Shown in pieces: positions 26,566-33,715 of a stretch of DNA of 64,000 nucleotides. Within the stretch, counting starts at the first letter, position 1. Every line of letters starts with the position of its first letter. The position numbers and the translations under genes are program-made. Location: contig NZ_FMTY01000001.1 in NCBI RefSeq assembly GCF_900100625.1, forward strand, positions 1 to 64,000, read 5' to 3'. The stretch is from Flavobacterium saliperosum. Its GTDB lineage: Bacteria > Bacteroidota > Bacteroidia > Flavobacteriales > Flavobacteriaceae. The notes under the pieces were generated by a model that saw only the letters and a list, made by a program, of their open reading frames with translations, did not search any database and had not been told where the DNA came from.

Positions 26566-27714
26566 TTAAACCCCAAACACTTTTCTGATTAATGCTTTTA
26601 TAAAAGGAAGCTTCGGACAGCTTAAAATCACCTTTACATCTTCCGTGAACGCGGTATCCTCATCCAAAAACCTAAAAACCGTTTCGGGTTTTACCTTAGA
26701 AAACATGCTGCCGAACAAATGGTACCCCAAATGATTCTCCCGAAACAAAACATCCACAAACAAACTGTCATAAAAAGTAAAACGATTTGACTTATACAAT
26801 GGAGAGAAATCCGTTGCGTTTCTCTTCAAATGCGCGACAACTTTTTTAGACAGTTTAACCGAATTTTTAAATGTATACCCGGTACTGGCCTTCGTCCATC
26901 CTCCCGCCGAACCGATATTAAGCACTCGTTTCGAATTTTTTTTCCAAAAAGGATAGGCTGTCATCGGAATAACGCCTTTCTCTTTTCGGAGGATTTCATA
27001 ATCAGCGATATCCTTTTGTTTCAGATATTCCACAATGGCATTTTCATACGCTTCGTTTTCGAGTATTTCCGCAGAAAACAAGGTATATTCCACCAAAGCC
27101 TCCGTAGTCGAAATCGGCAACACATACATAAATCGCGTATTCCCTTTTTGCTCCACCGAGAAATCCATAAAAGTAGCACTGTTCAAATCAAAAACAGGAA
27201 CAGGGGTTTTCACAAACCAACCCTGAAAATGCTGCAACAATAAAGGGTACTTTTTGTGATTTCGTAACTGGTTCAAATCTAAAACACTGTTCAAGATCAC
27301 TTCTCCATGATACGATGTCACATCCGTGGTAACCACAACTTCCGACGGACGCTCAACATAGTGCATCACCCGCTCTTTTTTCCAAACCAAGTTGGGATAC
27401 GCCTTTAATTCACTTAACACTTTCCTATAAAACAACGACGACTCAATCATTTTGTATTTCATTCCGGAGCTGAAACACTCGATTGTCTTTTCATTGTTGA
27501 TAAAAAAGCCACTCTTCCATTCTTTCGTAACTACCGCATCCCATTCACCTTCCCCGTGTTCCCAGAAACACCAGGTACGGTCATTGTGTTCTTTTTCGGA
27601 GGGTTCCAACAACAAAATCTTCTTGCTTTTCAATACATCAGCCACCATCATTTCATGCAAAACCATCAAGCCTGCCAAGCCTACTCCCGCGAAAATATAA
27701 TCGTATCGGATCAT
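26566..27714 (-). CDS. crtY: Lycopene beta-cyclase
   Basis: Closes both ends of lycopene to give beta-carotene. The 382-residue flavoprotein starts with the dinucleotide-binding motif YDYIFAGVGLAGLMVLHEM and has the cyclase blocks RTWCFWE near 47-53 and GSAGGWTKASTGYTF near 275-290. It lies alone on the minus strand, divergent from the regulator gene. Its promoter region carries TACATTTGTTAAA (27739-27727), the same 13 bases found before crtI. Confidence 0.93.
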   Translation of the reverse strand: MIRYDYIFAGVGLAGLMVLHEMMVADVLKSKKILLLEPSEKEHNDRTWCFWEHGEGEWDAVVTKEWKSGFFINNEKTIECFSSGMKYKMIESSLFYRKVLSELKAYPNLVWKKERVMHYVERPSEVVVTTDVTSYHGEVILNSVLDLNQLRNHKKYPLLLQHFQGWFVKTPVPVFDLNSATFMDFSVEQKGNTRFMYVLPISTTEALVEYTLFSAEILENEAYENAIVEYLKQKDIADYEILRKEKGVIPMTAYPFWKKNSKRVLNIGSAGGWTKASTGYTFKNSVKLSKKVVAHLKRNATDFSPLYKSNRFTFYDSLFVDVLFRENHLGYHLFGSMFSKVKPETVFRFLDEDTAFTEDVKVILSCPKLPFIKALIRKVFGV

Positions 27715-27726
27715 TTATGAAATATT

Positions 27727-27775
27727 TTTAACAAATGTAACCATTCGGAATAAATAAACCCGTAATTTTGTTTAA
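27727..27775. promoter_or_regulatory. Divergent crtY / carH-like promoter region with shared element
   Basis: On the minus strand TACATTTGTTAAA (27739-27727) includes a -7 box for crtY, 17 bases from its ATG. On the plus strand TAATTTTG (27763-27770) is a -7 box for the regulator, overlapping TTTTGTTTAA (27766-27775). Both sequence blocks recur at the crtI promoter. This suggests one protein, probably the adjacent regulator, acts at all three. Confidence 0.55.
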
Positions 27776-27791
27776 CGAAATCAAGAAAAAG

Positions 27792-28697
27792 ATGAACGTA
27801 GTAAAAAGTGTTTTCAGCATAAAAGATCTGGAAAATCTCTCCGGCATTAAAGCGCACACCATTCGTATTTGGGAAAAAAGATATAACATTCTGGAACCAA
27901 TGCGAACCGACACCAATATCAGAAGTTACGACCTGACAAACCTTCAGAAGCTCCTGAATATTTGCCTGCTGATTCAACACGGGTATAAAATATCAAGAAT
28001 CTCCACGTTTTCCAATGAAAAGATTGCCGGAATGGTTAATGAGATTTCCTCAGAGAAAAACACAAAAAGTCATGCCATCAGCGCTTTTAAAATAGCCATG
28101 ATGAATTTTGATCAAACTGCTTTTCTTAAAACCTATGACGAATTACTCAACGAGAAAAAATTCAGCACCGTTTTTTACGATGTGTTCATCCCTCTCTTGG
28201 AAGAATTGGGATTGTTATGGCAAACAGCCACTATCAGTCCGGCACACGAACATTTCATCAGCCATCTGATCAAACAGAAATTATTAATCAACATTGAAAA
28301 GCTGCAACGTACCAATTCTGAAAAATCAGACCGTGTTTTTGTACTTTACCTACCCTCAAATGAAATTCACGAGTTGGGACTGCTTTACCTCAACTATGAA
28401 ATTCTGCACAACGGTTATAAAACCATTTTTCTTGGATCCAGTATTCCGACCGAATGCCTTTTGGATGTGAAAAAATACTTCAATAACATCACTTTTGTAA
28501 CCTACATAACGGTAGAACCGAACCCGGAACATGTAAACGACTACATACAAACCGTAAACGATACCGTGTTAAATGACTCCGATTCCAAGTTGTATGTATT
28601 GGGCAGAATGACCGAATTCGTTGACAATCATCGCCTTTCAGAAAAGACACGTGTCTTCCAAACCATTGGAGAGCTTTCCAAAGAATTAAAAATATAA
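27792..28697 (+). CDS. MerR-family regulator with cobalamin-binding-type domain (CarH-like)
   Basis: About 301 residues: a MerR helix-turn-helix (FSIKDLENLSGIKAHTIRIW at 8-27), a helical bundle, and a B12-type domain. The bundle shows W143-x9-E153-H154, the signature of AdoCbl photoreceptors of the CarH type. E191-I-H193-E-L-G196 matches the HxxG that places the lower axial histidine. Two points differ: the residue after the Trp is Gln144, where Thermus CarH has the His that ligates cobalt after light, and the usual C-terminal GG reads LGRM. A light- or B12-responsive repressor of crt genes is inferred. ATG 27792 is chosen over 27768, which would overlap the -7 box. Confidence 0.85.
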   Translation: MNVVKSVFSIKDLENLSGIKAHTIRIWEKRYNILEPMRTDTNIRSYDLTNLQKLLNICLLIQHGYKISRISTFSNEKIAGMVNEISSEKNTKSHAISAFKIAMMNFDQTAFLKTYDELLNEKKFSTVFYDVFIPLLEELGLLWQTATISPAHEHFISHLIKQKLLINIEKLQRTNSEKSDRVFVLYLPSNEIHELGLLYLNYEILHNGYKTIFLGSSIPTECLLDVKKYFNNITFVTYITVEPNPEHVNDYIQTVNDTVLNDSDSKLYVLGRMTEFVDNHRLSEKTRVFQTIGELSKELKI

Positions 28698-28707
28698 AAA
28701 AGAGTAT

Positions 28708-28748
28708 TTGTTTTTTGTTTAATTTTTCAATACATTTGTTAAACAAAA
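28708..28748 (+). promoter_or_regulatory. crtI promoter with palindromic operator candidate
   Basis: TTG at 28708-28710 and TACATTTG at 28731-28738 are 20 bases apart, a good -33/-7 pair. TTTTGTTTAA (28713-28722) and its complement TTAAACAAAA (28739-28748) bracket the -7 box as a perfect 10-base inverted repeat. A protein bound there would block the promoter. The ATG at 28750 follows 11 bases after the -7 box, so the leader is only a few bases long. Confidence 0.6.
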
Positions 28749-28749
28749 T

Positions 28750-30231
28750 ATGAAAACAACTATCCAAATTATCGGTTCCGGCTTTTCTTCCTTAGCTGCC
28801 GCCTGTTACCTTGCCAAAGAAGGTAACAATGTCTGCGTTTACGAAAAAAACAACACCATCGGAGGGCGTGCGAGACAATTAAAAAAGGAAGGCTTCACAT
28901 TTGACATTGGTCCGACCTGGTATTGGATGCCCGATGTCTTTGAACGTTTCTTTTCCGATTTCAGCAAAAAACCTTCCGACTATTACGAACTCATTAAACT
29001 GAGTCCGGCGTATCAGGTGTATTTTGACACCAATGACTTCGTAACTATTGCCGATAATTTGGACGAAATAATCGCCACTTTTGAAAGCATCGAAGAGGGA
29101 AGCGGAAAAAAACTGGCCGCCTTCATGAAAGAAGCGCAAAGCAACTACAACATTGCGATTAAGGATTTAGTGTATCGTCCGGGAGAATCTCCATTGGAAT
29201 TGGTTACGCCGGAAACGGCTTTGAAAGTCGGACAATTCTTCAGTAACATTTCAAGAGACATCCGAAAACAGTTTAAAAATAAAAGGTTGGTTCAGATTCT
29301 GGAATTTCCGGTATTGTTCTTGGGTGCTAAACCGTCAGACACGCCGTCATTTTACAGTTTCATGAATTTTGCCGATTTTGGTCTCGGTACCTGGCATCCG
29401 AAAAACGGCATGTACAGTGTTATTCTGGCCATGGAAAGCCTAGCACGGGAACTCGGCGTGGAAATTCATACCGATGCTGCTGTGGAAAAGATCATAGTGG
29501 AAAACGGAAAAGCAATAGGAATACAAGTTAATGGCAAGAAAATCTATGCCGACATTGTTTTAAGCGGTGCCGATTATCATCACTCCGAAACCTTATTGGA
29601 TGAAAAACACCGCATGTATTCTGAAAACTATTGGGACAAGAAGACCTTTGCGCCTTCTTCTCTACTGTTTTATGTCGGTTTCGATAAAAAAATTCAGAAC
29701 ACAGAACACCATTCATTGTTTTTTGATGTGGATTTTGATACGCATGCCGCGGACATATACGACAATCCGAAATGGCCGGAAAACCCGCTTTTCTATGCCA
29801 GTTTCCCATCCAAAACCGATAGCAATTCGGCACCGGACGGAAAAGAAGCCGGTATTTTTCTGATTCCGTTGGCACCCGGAATTGAAGACACACCGGAATT
29901 GCGGGAACGCTACTTCGACAAAATCATTACCCGATTGGAGAAACTAACGAATCAGTCGGTAAAAGAGAACATCCTTTTCAAGGAGTCGTTTTGTGTGAAC
30001 GATTTCATAAAAGATTACAATTCATACAAAGGGAATGCATACGGCATGGCCAACACGCTGCTGCAAACCGCTTTTTTACGCCCCAAACTGAAAAGCAAAA
30101 AGGTGAAAAACCTTTACTTTACAGGACAACTTACCGTTCCCGGCCCCGGTGTTCCGCCATCATTGATTTCAGGGAAATTAGTATCCGATTTGATTAAAAA
30201 GCACTACAAACCCGAAAAACAACTCCTATGA
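28750..30231 (+). CDS. crtI: Phytoene desaturase (lycopene-forming)
   Basis: Converts phytoene to lycopene with a bound flavin. The 493 residues have the N-terminal Rossmann motif IIGSGFSSLAAACYLAKEG near 7-25, IGGRARQLKKEGFTFDIGPT near 38-57, and the C-terminal FAD block LYFTGQLTVPGPGVPPSLIS near 456-475. Its length is normal for bacterial CrtI. It is the first gene of crtI-crtB-crtZ; its stop overlaps the crtB start by four bases (ATGA). Confidence 0.95.
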   Translation: MKTTIQIIGSGFSSLAAACYLAKEGNNVCVYEKNNTIGGRARQLKKEGFTFDIGPTWYWMPDVFERFFSDFSKKPSDYYELIKLSPAYQVYFDTNDFVTIADNLDEIIATFESIEEGSGKKLAAFMKEAQSNYNIAIKDLVYRPGESPLELVTPETALKVGQFFSNISRDIRKQFKNKRLVQILEFPVLFLGAKPSDTPSFYSFMNFADFGLGTWHPKNGMYSVILAMESLARELGVEIHTDAAVEKIIVENGKAIGIQVNGKKIYADIVLSGADYHHSETLLDEKHRMYSENYWDKKTFAPSSLLFYVGFDKKIQNTEHHSLFFDVDFDTHAADIYDNPKWPENPLFYASFPSKTDSNSAPDGKEAGIFLIPLAPGIEDTPELRERYFDKIITRLEKLTNQSVKENILFKESFCVNDFIKDYNSYKGNAYGMANTLLQTAFLRPKLKSKKVKNLYFTGQLTVPGPGVPPSLISGKLVSDLIKKHYKPEKQLL

Positions 30232-31067
30232 AAGCACTTTTTGACCAAGTTTCGTTTGAATGCAGTAAGAATGTGACCAAAGCGTACAGTACGTCGTTTT
30301 CGAGTGCCGTAAAAATGCTGGCGCCCTCTATCCGACAGGACATCTATAACATATATGGTTTTGTTCGCTTTGCCGATGAGATTGTAGACACGTTTCATGA
30401 GTATGATAAAGAACAACTTTTCCTGCTTTTTGAGGAAGATTTGGAAAAGGCATTGGAAAATAAAATCAGCCTGAATCCGGTATTGAACTCCTTTCAGCAT
30501 ACGGTTAACAAATATGCTATCCCAAAAGAACTGATTACAGCTTTCATGAAAAGTATGAAATTGGATTTGTACAAAAACGAATACACCACTTTCGATGAAT
30601 ACAACGAATACATTTACGGGTCGGCCGATGTGGTGGGATTAATGTGCTTAAAGGTTTTTGTGAACGGAAACGATGTAAAATACGAGGAATTGAAAGAAGG
30701 CGCCATGCGATTAGGTTCGGCGTTTCAGAAAGTGAATTTTTTGAGGGATCTGAAGGCCGATCATGACGATTTGAACCGAACCTATTTCCCTAATACGGAT
30801 TTGTCACGTTTGGATGAAGCTTCAAAACAACAGATTATCCAGGAAATCGAAACCGATTTTGAAGCGGGATTTCAGGGCATCATCAAGCTGCCGTTGGAAG
30901 CAAAATTCGGAGTATATACGGCTTATGTGTATTACAAAAAATTGCTTTCCAAACTTAAAAAGACACCTTCTTTGGAAATTAAAAACACGCGAATTCGGGT
31001 ACCCGATTATGAAAAAGTAGGGCTTTTAGCCAAATGTTATCTGAATTATCGCTTAAATTTAATCTAA
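30228..31067 (+). CDS. crtB: Phytoene synthase
   Basis: Joins two geranylgeranyl diphosphates to phytoene. The 279 residues contain both Asp-rich metal sites, FADEIVDTFHE near 47-57 and LRDLKADHDDLNRTYFP near 168-184, typical of squalene/phytoene synthases. It is translationally coupled to crtI by an ATGA overlap and followed by crtZ after 12 bases. No geranylgeranyl diphosphate synthase gene is in this window. Confidence 0.95.
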   Translation: MKALFDQVSFECSKNVTKAYSTSFSSAVKMLAPSIRQDIYNIYGFVRFADEIVDTFHEYDKEQLFLLFEEDLEKALENKISLNPVLNSFQHTVNKYAIPKELITAFMKSMKLDLYKNEYTTFDEYNEYIYGSADVVGLMCLKVFVNGNDVKYEELKEGAMRLGSAFQKVNFLRDLKADHDDLNRTYFPNTDLSRLDEASKQQIIQEIETDFEAGFQGIIKLPLEAKFGVYTAYVYYKKLLSKLKKTPSLEIKNTRIRVPDYEKVGLLAKCYLNYRLNLI

Positions 31068-31079
31068 AAAACAAACACC

Positions 31080-31523
31080 ATGTGGTTACATATTTTAGTT
31101 TTTGTACTTACTTTCTGTTTTATGGAATTCATGGCTTGGTTTAGTCACAAGTACATAATGCACGGTTTTTTGTGGTCGCTACATGCCGATCATCATAAAA
31201 AAGATCACGATTCGTGGTTTGAAAGAAACGATGCCTTCTTTATATTTTATGCTGTAATCAGTATTGGTTTCTTTTTACTTTGGAAAAATGATATTCTGGA
31301 AATAGGATTGGCTATCGGGTTGGGTATATTCGCTTATGGTTTGGCCTATTTCATGGTTCATGATATTTTCATTCACCAACGTTTCAAATGGTTTCGCAAT
31401 GCCAACGGCCGTTATGCCAAAGCAGTTCGCAGAGCCCATAAAATGCATCACAAACACATTGGAAAAGAAGACGGCGAATGTTTCGGCATGTTACTGTTCC
31501 CTAAAAAATATTTCAAACAATAA
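31080..31523 (+). CDS. crtZ: Beta-carotene hydroxylase
   Basis: A di-iron membrane hydroxylase adding 3-OH groups to beta-carotene rings to give zeaxanthin. The 147 residues carry the full histidine set: HKYIMHG near 23, HADHHKKDHDSW near 35, HDIFIHQRF near 97 and HKMHHKHIG near 120. They also have about four membrane helices. It is the last gene of the crt operon and ends at a bidirectional terminator. Confidence 0.94.
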   Translation: MWLHILVFVLTFCFMEFMAWFSHKYIMHGFLWSLHADHHKKDHDSWFERNDAFFIFYAVISIGFFLLWKNDILEIGLAIGLGIFAYGLAYFMVHDIFIHQRFKWFRNANGRYAKAVRRAHKMHHKHIGKEDGECFGMLLFPKKYFKQ

Positions 31524-31553
31524 AAAAGCCCCGATGTGTATCGGGACTTTTTT
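31522..31553. terminator. Bidirectional terminator between crtZ and the DUF4252 gene
   Basis: The stem AAAAAAG(C)CCCGAT / ATCGGGACTTTTTT has a four-base loop and flanking A and T runs. It lies directly after the crtZ stop and two bases before the convergent stop at 31555. Confidence 0.85.
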
Positions 31554-31554
31554 A

Positions 31555-32091
31555 TTAAGGTTGCATCAACGCCTGTAACGGTTTGAGTTGTTCCATATCG
31601 ACATTTGCTTTCTGCATCAGACTCATCAGGTTCATCACGTGAGTCGGATTCATATCCTCACCCAAAACCCTAACGACGGCAAAACCATTTTCTTTTTTAT
31701 TGGCAAACAGCACAAACTCTTCGATGTGTTCGTCTTCCCCAACAAAATAGATCGCACCGCCTTCTTTTCCGGATCCCACTTTCATCAGTTCCTGATAGCT
31801 TTTGTCTTTCAGAATAGTGCTGATCTTCGTACGTTCGGCATCAAACTCTTTCTGATTGGTCGAATCGGCTTTAAAGGCCAGCACATTGATTTTTTTGAAA
31901 GATTCCAGTGCGGCTTTTTCTTCTCCGGTTAAAGTCACCTTGTCCACATTGATAAAGCTTGGCGCGATATCTACAGCGACGAATTCCTTATTTTCGGTGT
32001 TCTCTACAAAATATTTCTGCAGCGACGGTTTTTGTTCGCAGCCTGCAAGAAGCAATGCGGAAACAAGTCCTATGAATAGATAGCGCTTCAT
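31555..32091 (-). CDS. DUF4252 lipoprotein
   Basis: A 178-residue lipoprotein (lipobox LLLAGCEQK). The body matches the DUF4252 pattern seen in Bacteroidetes: an alpha/beta domain with the block LMKVGSGKEGGAIYFVGEDE near 112-131 and EEFVLFANKKENGFAVVRVLG after it. Function is unknown. It is the fourth gene of an ECF sigma operon and a paralogue of the gene just upstream, separated by two bases. Confidence 0.82.
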   Translation of the reverse strand: MKRYLFIGLVSALLLAGCEQKPSLQKYFVENTENKEFVAVDIAPSFINVDKVTLTGEEKAALESFKKINVLAFKADSTNQKEFDAERTKISTILKDKSYQELMKVGSGKEGGAIYFVGEDEHIEEFVLFANKKENGFAVVRVLGEDMNPTHVMNLMSLMQKANVDMEQLKPLQALMQP

Positions 32092-32093
32092 GA

Positions 32094-32618
32094 TTATTTT
32101 TTAGAGGCTTTTTTCAAAGAATCACCACCCGGTAATTTCATTTTTTCGGTCAAAGCGGAGATTTCATCCAAATCGAAGTTCCCGGTTAACGAAAGTAAAA
32201 CTGTTTCGTTTTTGGTATTGGCACCTTCAATGAACATTAAAAGTTCTTTTACCTGATTGCTGGTTGCTCCTGATTTTACATAAATTTTCACGTTTTTACC
32301 GCCATCGTTCACACGCATTAATTCGTCTAACGGATTGGATTTCAAATAACTGGTAACCGTTGATTTCATTTCCGAAGCCGGTTTCGCACTGTTTGTGGTA
32401 AACACCTTCAGGTTGTCTAATTTTTTTAGCAATCCCATGTAGGCCTGCGCCTGCTTATCGGAAGCATCCACTTTCACTTTGCTCATTAATTCGAACATTT
32501 TCTTGTTTACGATTACTGAGGTTACGCTTTCCTGACCGTCGAATTTGTCGAAAGCGGTCTGTGCGAATAAGGTTGTTGAAAATAGTGCTATTACTAATGT
32601 TAAAAATAATTTGTTCAT
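32094..32618 (-). CDS. DUF4252 secreted protein
   Basis: A 174-residue protein with an N-terminal signal peptide (MNKLFLTLVIALFSTTLFAQ) and no lipobox Cys. LMRVNDGGKNVKIYVKSGAT near 100-120 and VLLSLTGNFDLDEISALTEK near 141-160 align with the neighbour's DUF4252 blocks, so the two are tandem duplicates. A soluble periplasmic partner of the lipoprotein is a fair guess. It is the third gene of the operon. Confidence 0.82.
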   Translation of the reverse strand: MNKLFLTLVIALFSTTLFAQTAFDKFDGQESVTSVIVNKKMFELMSKVKVDASDKQAQAYMGLLKKLDNLKVFTTNSAKPASEMKSTVTSYLKSNPLDELMRVNDGGKNVKIYVKSGATSNQVKELLMFIEGANTKNETVLLSLTGNFDLDEISALTEKMKLPGGDSLKKASKK

Positions 32619-32625
32619 TTTTTGA

Positions 32626-33066
32626 TTATTTAAAGATTGTTTTTGTTGTTTGATTGTACTCGTTAACGTAGTCGATACTTTTTACGCCTTGATTCACATT
32701 TTCCGAAACCATTTCCAAGGCTTTCTGCGTTTCCTGGAAAGCCAATTCCGGGTTGTCAAAAGTACCTAAATCCTGAGGTTGCTCCGGTTTCTGATTAAAA
32801 ATGTAAAACGTACCTAACAAAACTGCCACACTTGCCGCAACGGAAATCCACGCTACATAACTGCGTTTTCTGGGTTGTAGTGGAACCGTTTTAGTGAATT
32901 GTTCTTGTTTTGCCTGACGGAAGTAACCAAAAACTGCACGGTATTGTTCCAAATGGGGCGCCACATCTGGAGATGAAAAGTAGCTTTTCAACTGCTTCTC
33001 TTCGGCAATACTGGTTTCTCCTGAAAAGTATTTTTCTACTAGTTTTTCAATTGTATGTAATTCCAT
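32626..33066 (-). CDS. Putative membrane anti-sigma factor
   Basis: A 146-residue single-span protein. A short cytoplasmic N-terminal part (EKLVEKYFSGETSIAEEKQLKSYF, the helical start of many Bacteroidetes anti-sigma proteins) is followed by a helix at about 70-88 (VAWISVAASVAVLLGTFYIF). The rest is an outside tail without motif. It overlaps the ECF sigma gene by 20 bases, which is the main reason for the call. No zinc HxxxCxxC motif is present. Confidence 0.7.
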   Translation of the reverse strand: MELHTIEKLVEKYFSGETSIAEEKQLKSYFSSPDVAPHLEQYRAVFGYFRQAKQEQFTKTVPLQPRKRSYVAWISVAASVAVLLGTFYIFNQKPEQPQDLGTFDNPELAFQETQKALEMVSENVNQGVKSIDYVNEYNQTTKTIFK

Positions 33067-33562
33067 AATTATGCTTTTTAACCAATTGTTCTCTTATTTC
33101 TTTTCTTGCTCTGGAAAGGGCGACTCTAACCGCCGTTTCACTCATTTCCATAATTTTTGCAATTTCTGCAAATTCATATTCTTCCACGTCCCGCATCTGA
33201 ATAATCAACCGTTGTTGTTCGGGTAAGGTTTCCATTATTTTTTCCACCCAGTCCCAACTGTCTTTGTCTTCAATTTGCCGTTGAACACTTGCGGTCCGGT
33301 CGGAATAATTACTGTGGACTATCTGCAAATTAGATGCCCTTTTCGATTTTAACTGATCGAGGCAGTAATTTTTGGTCATCGTCATCGCAAATGCTTCCAC
33401 ACTGGAATAATTTGAAAGAACATTATTATTTTTCCACAATTTCACCAAAACTTCCTGTGTTGCGTCTTCGGCTTCTTCGGTGCTCACGAGCAACCTTTTT
33501 GCCATCCGAAACAACTTGTCTTTAAAAGGAGAAATTAAATTTACAAACTCCTGTTGATTCAT
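33047..33562 (-). CDS. RNA polymerase ECF sigma factor
   Basis: A 171-residue sigma-70 family factor with only regions 2 and 4. Region 2 shows FRMAKRLLVSTEEAEDATQEVLVKLW near 18-43. Region 4 shows LPEQQRLIIQMRDVEEYEFAEIAKIM... with a helix-turn-helix near 115-160. It heads a four-gene operon with the presumed anti-sigma and two DUF4252 genes. Its target promoters cannot be read here. Confidence 0.9.
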   Translation of the reverse strand: MNQQEFVNLISPFKDKLFRMAKRLLVSTEEAEDATQEVLVKLWKNNNVLSNYSSVEAFAMTMTKNYCLDQLKSKRASNLQIVHSNYSDRTASVQRQIEDKDSWDWVEKIMETLPEQQRLIIQMRDVEEYEFAEIAKIMEMSETAVRVALSRARKEIREQLVKKHNYGITYN

Positions 33563-33655
33563 GATTTCATTGGTTTGGTGTTGGTTTATACAATCAAGAC
33601 GAACTACTCTTCTCTTTGTTACAAGGTACGATAAAAATTTTCAACCCTTTTTAAA

Positions 33656-33691
33656 AATAAAAACCCCGACTCTTTCGAATCAGGGTTTTAC
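33656..33691 (-). terminator. Intrinsic terminator after the TonB-dependent receptor gene
   Basis: On the minus strand AAAACCCTGATTC / GAGTCGGGGTTTT forms a stem around GAAA, followed by T residues. Confidence 0.7.
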
Positions 33692-33715
33692 ATACCTTAA
33701 AAAATATAATTACTA

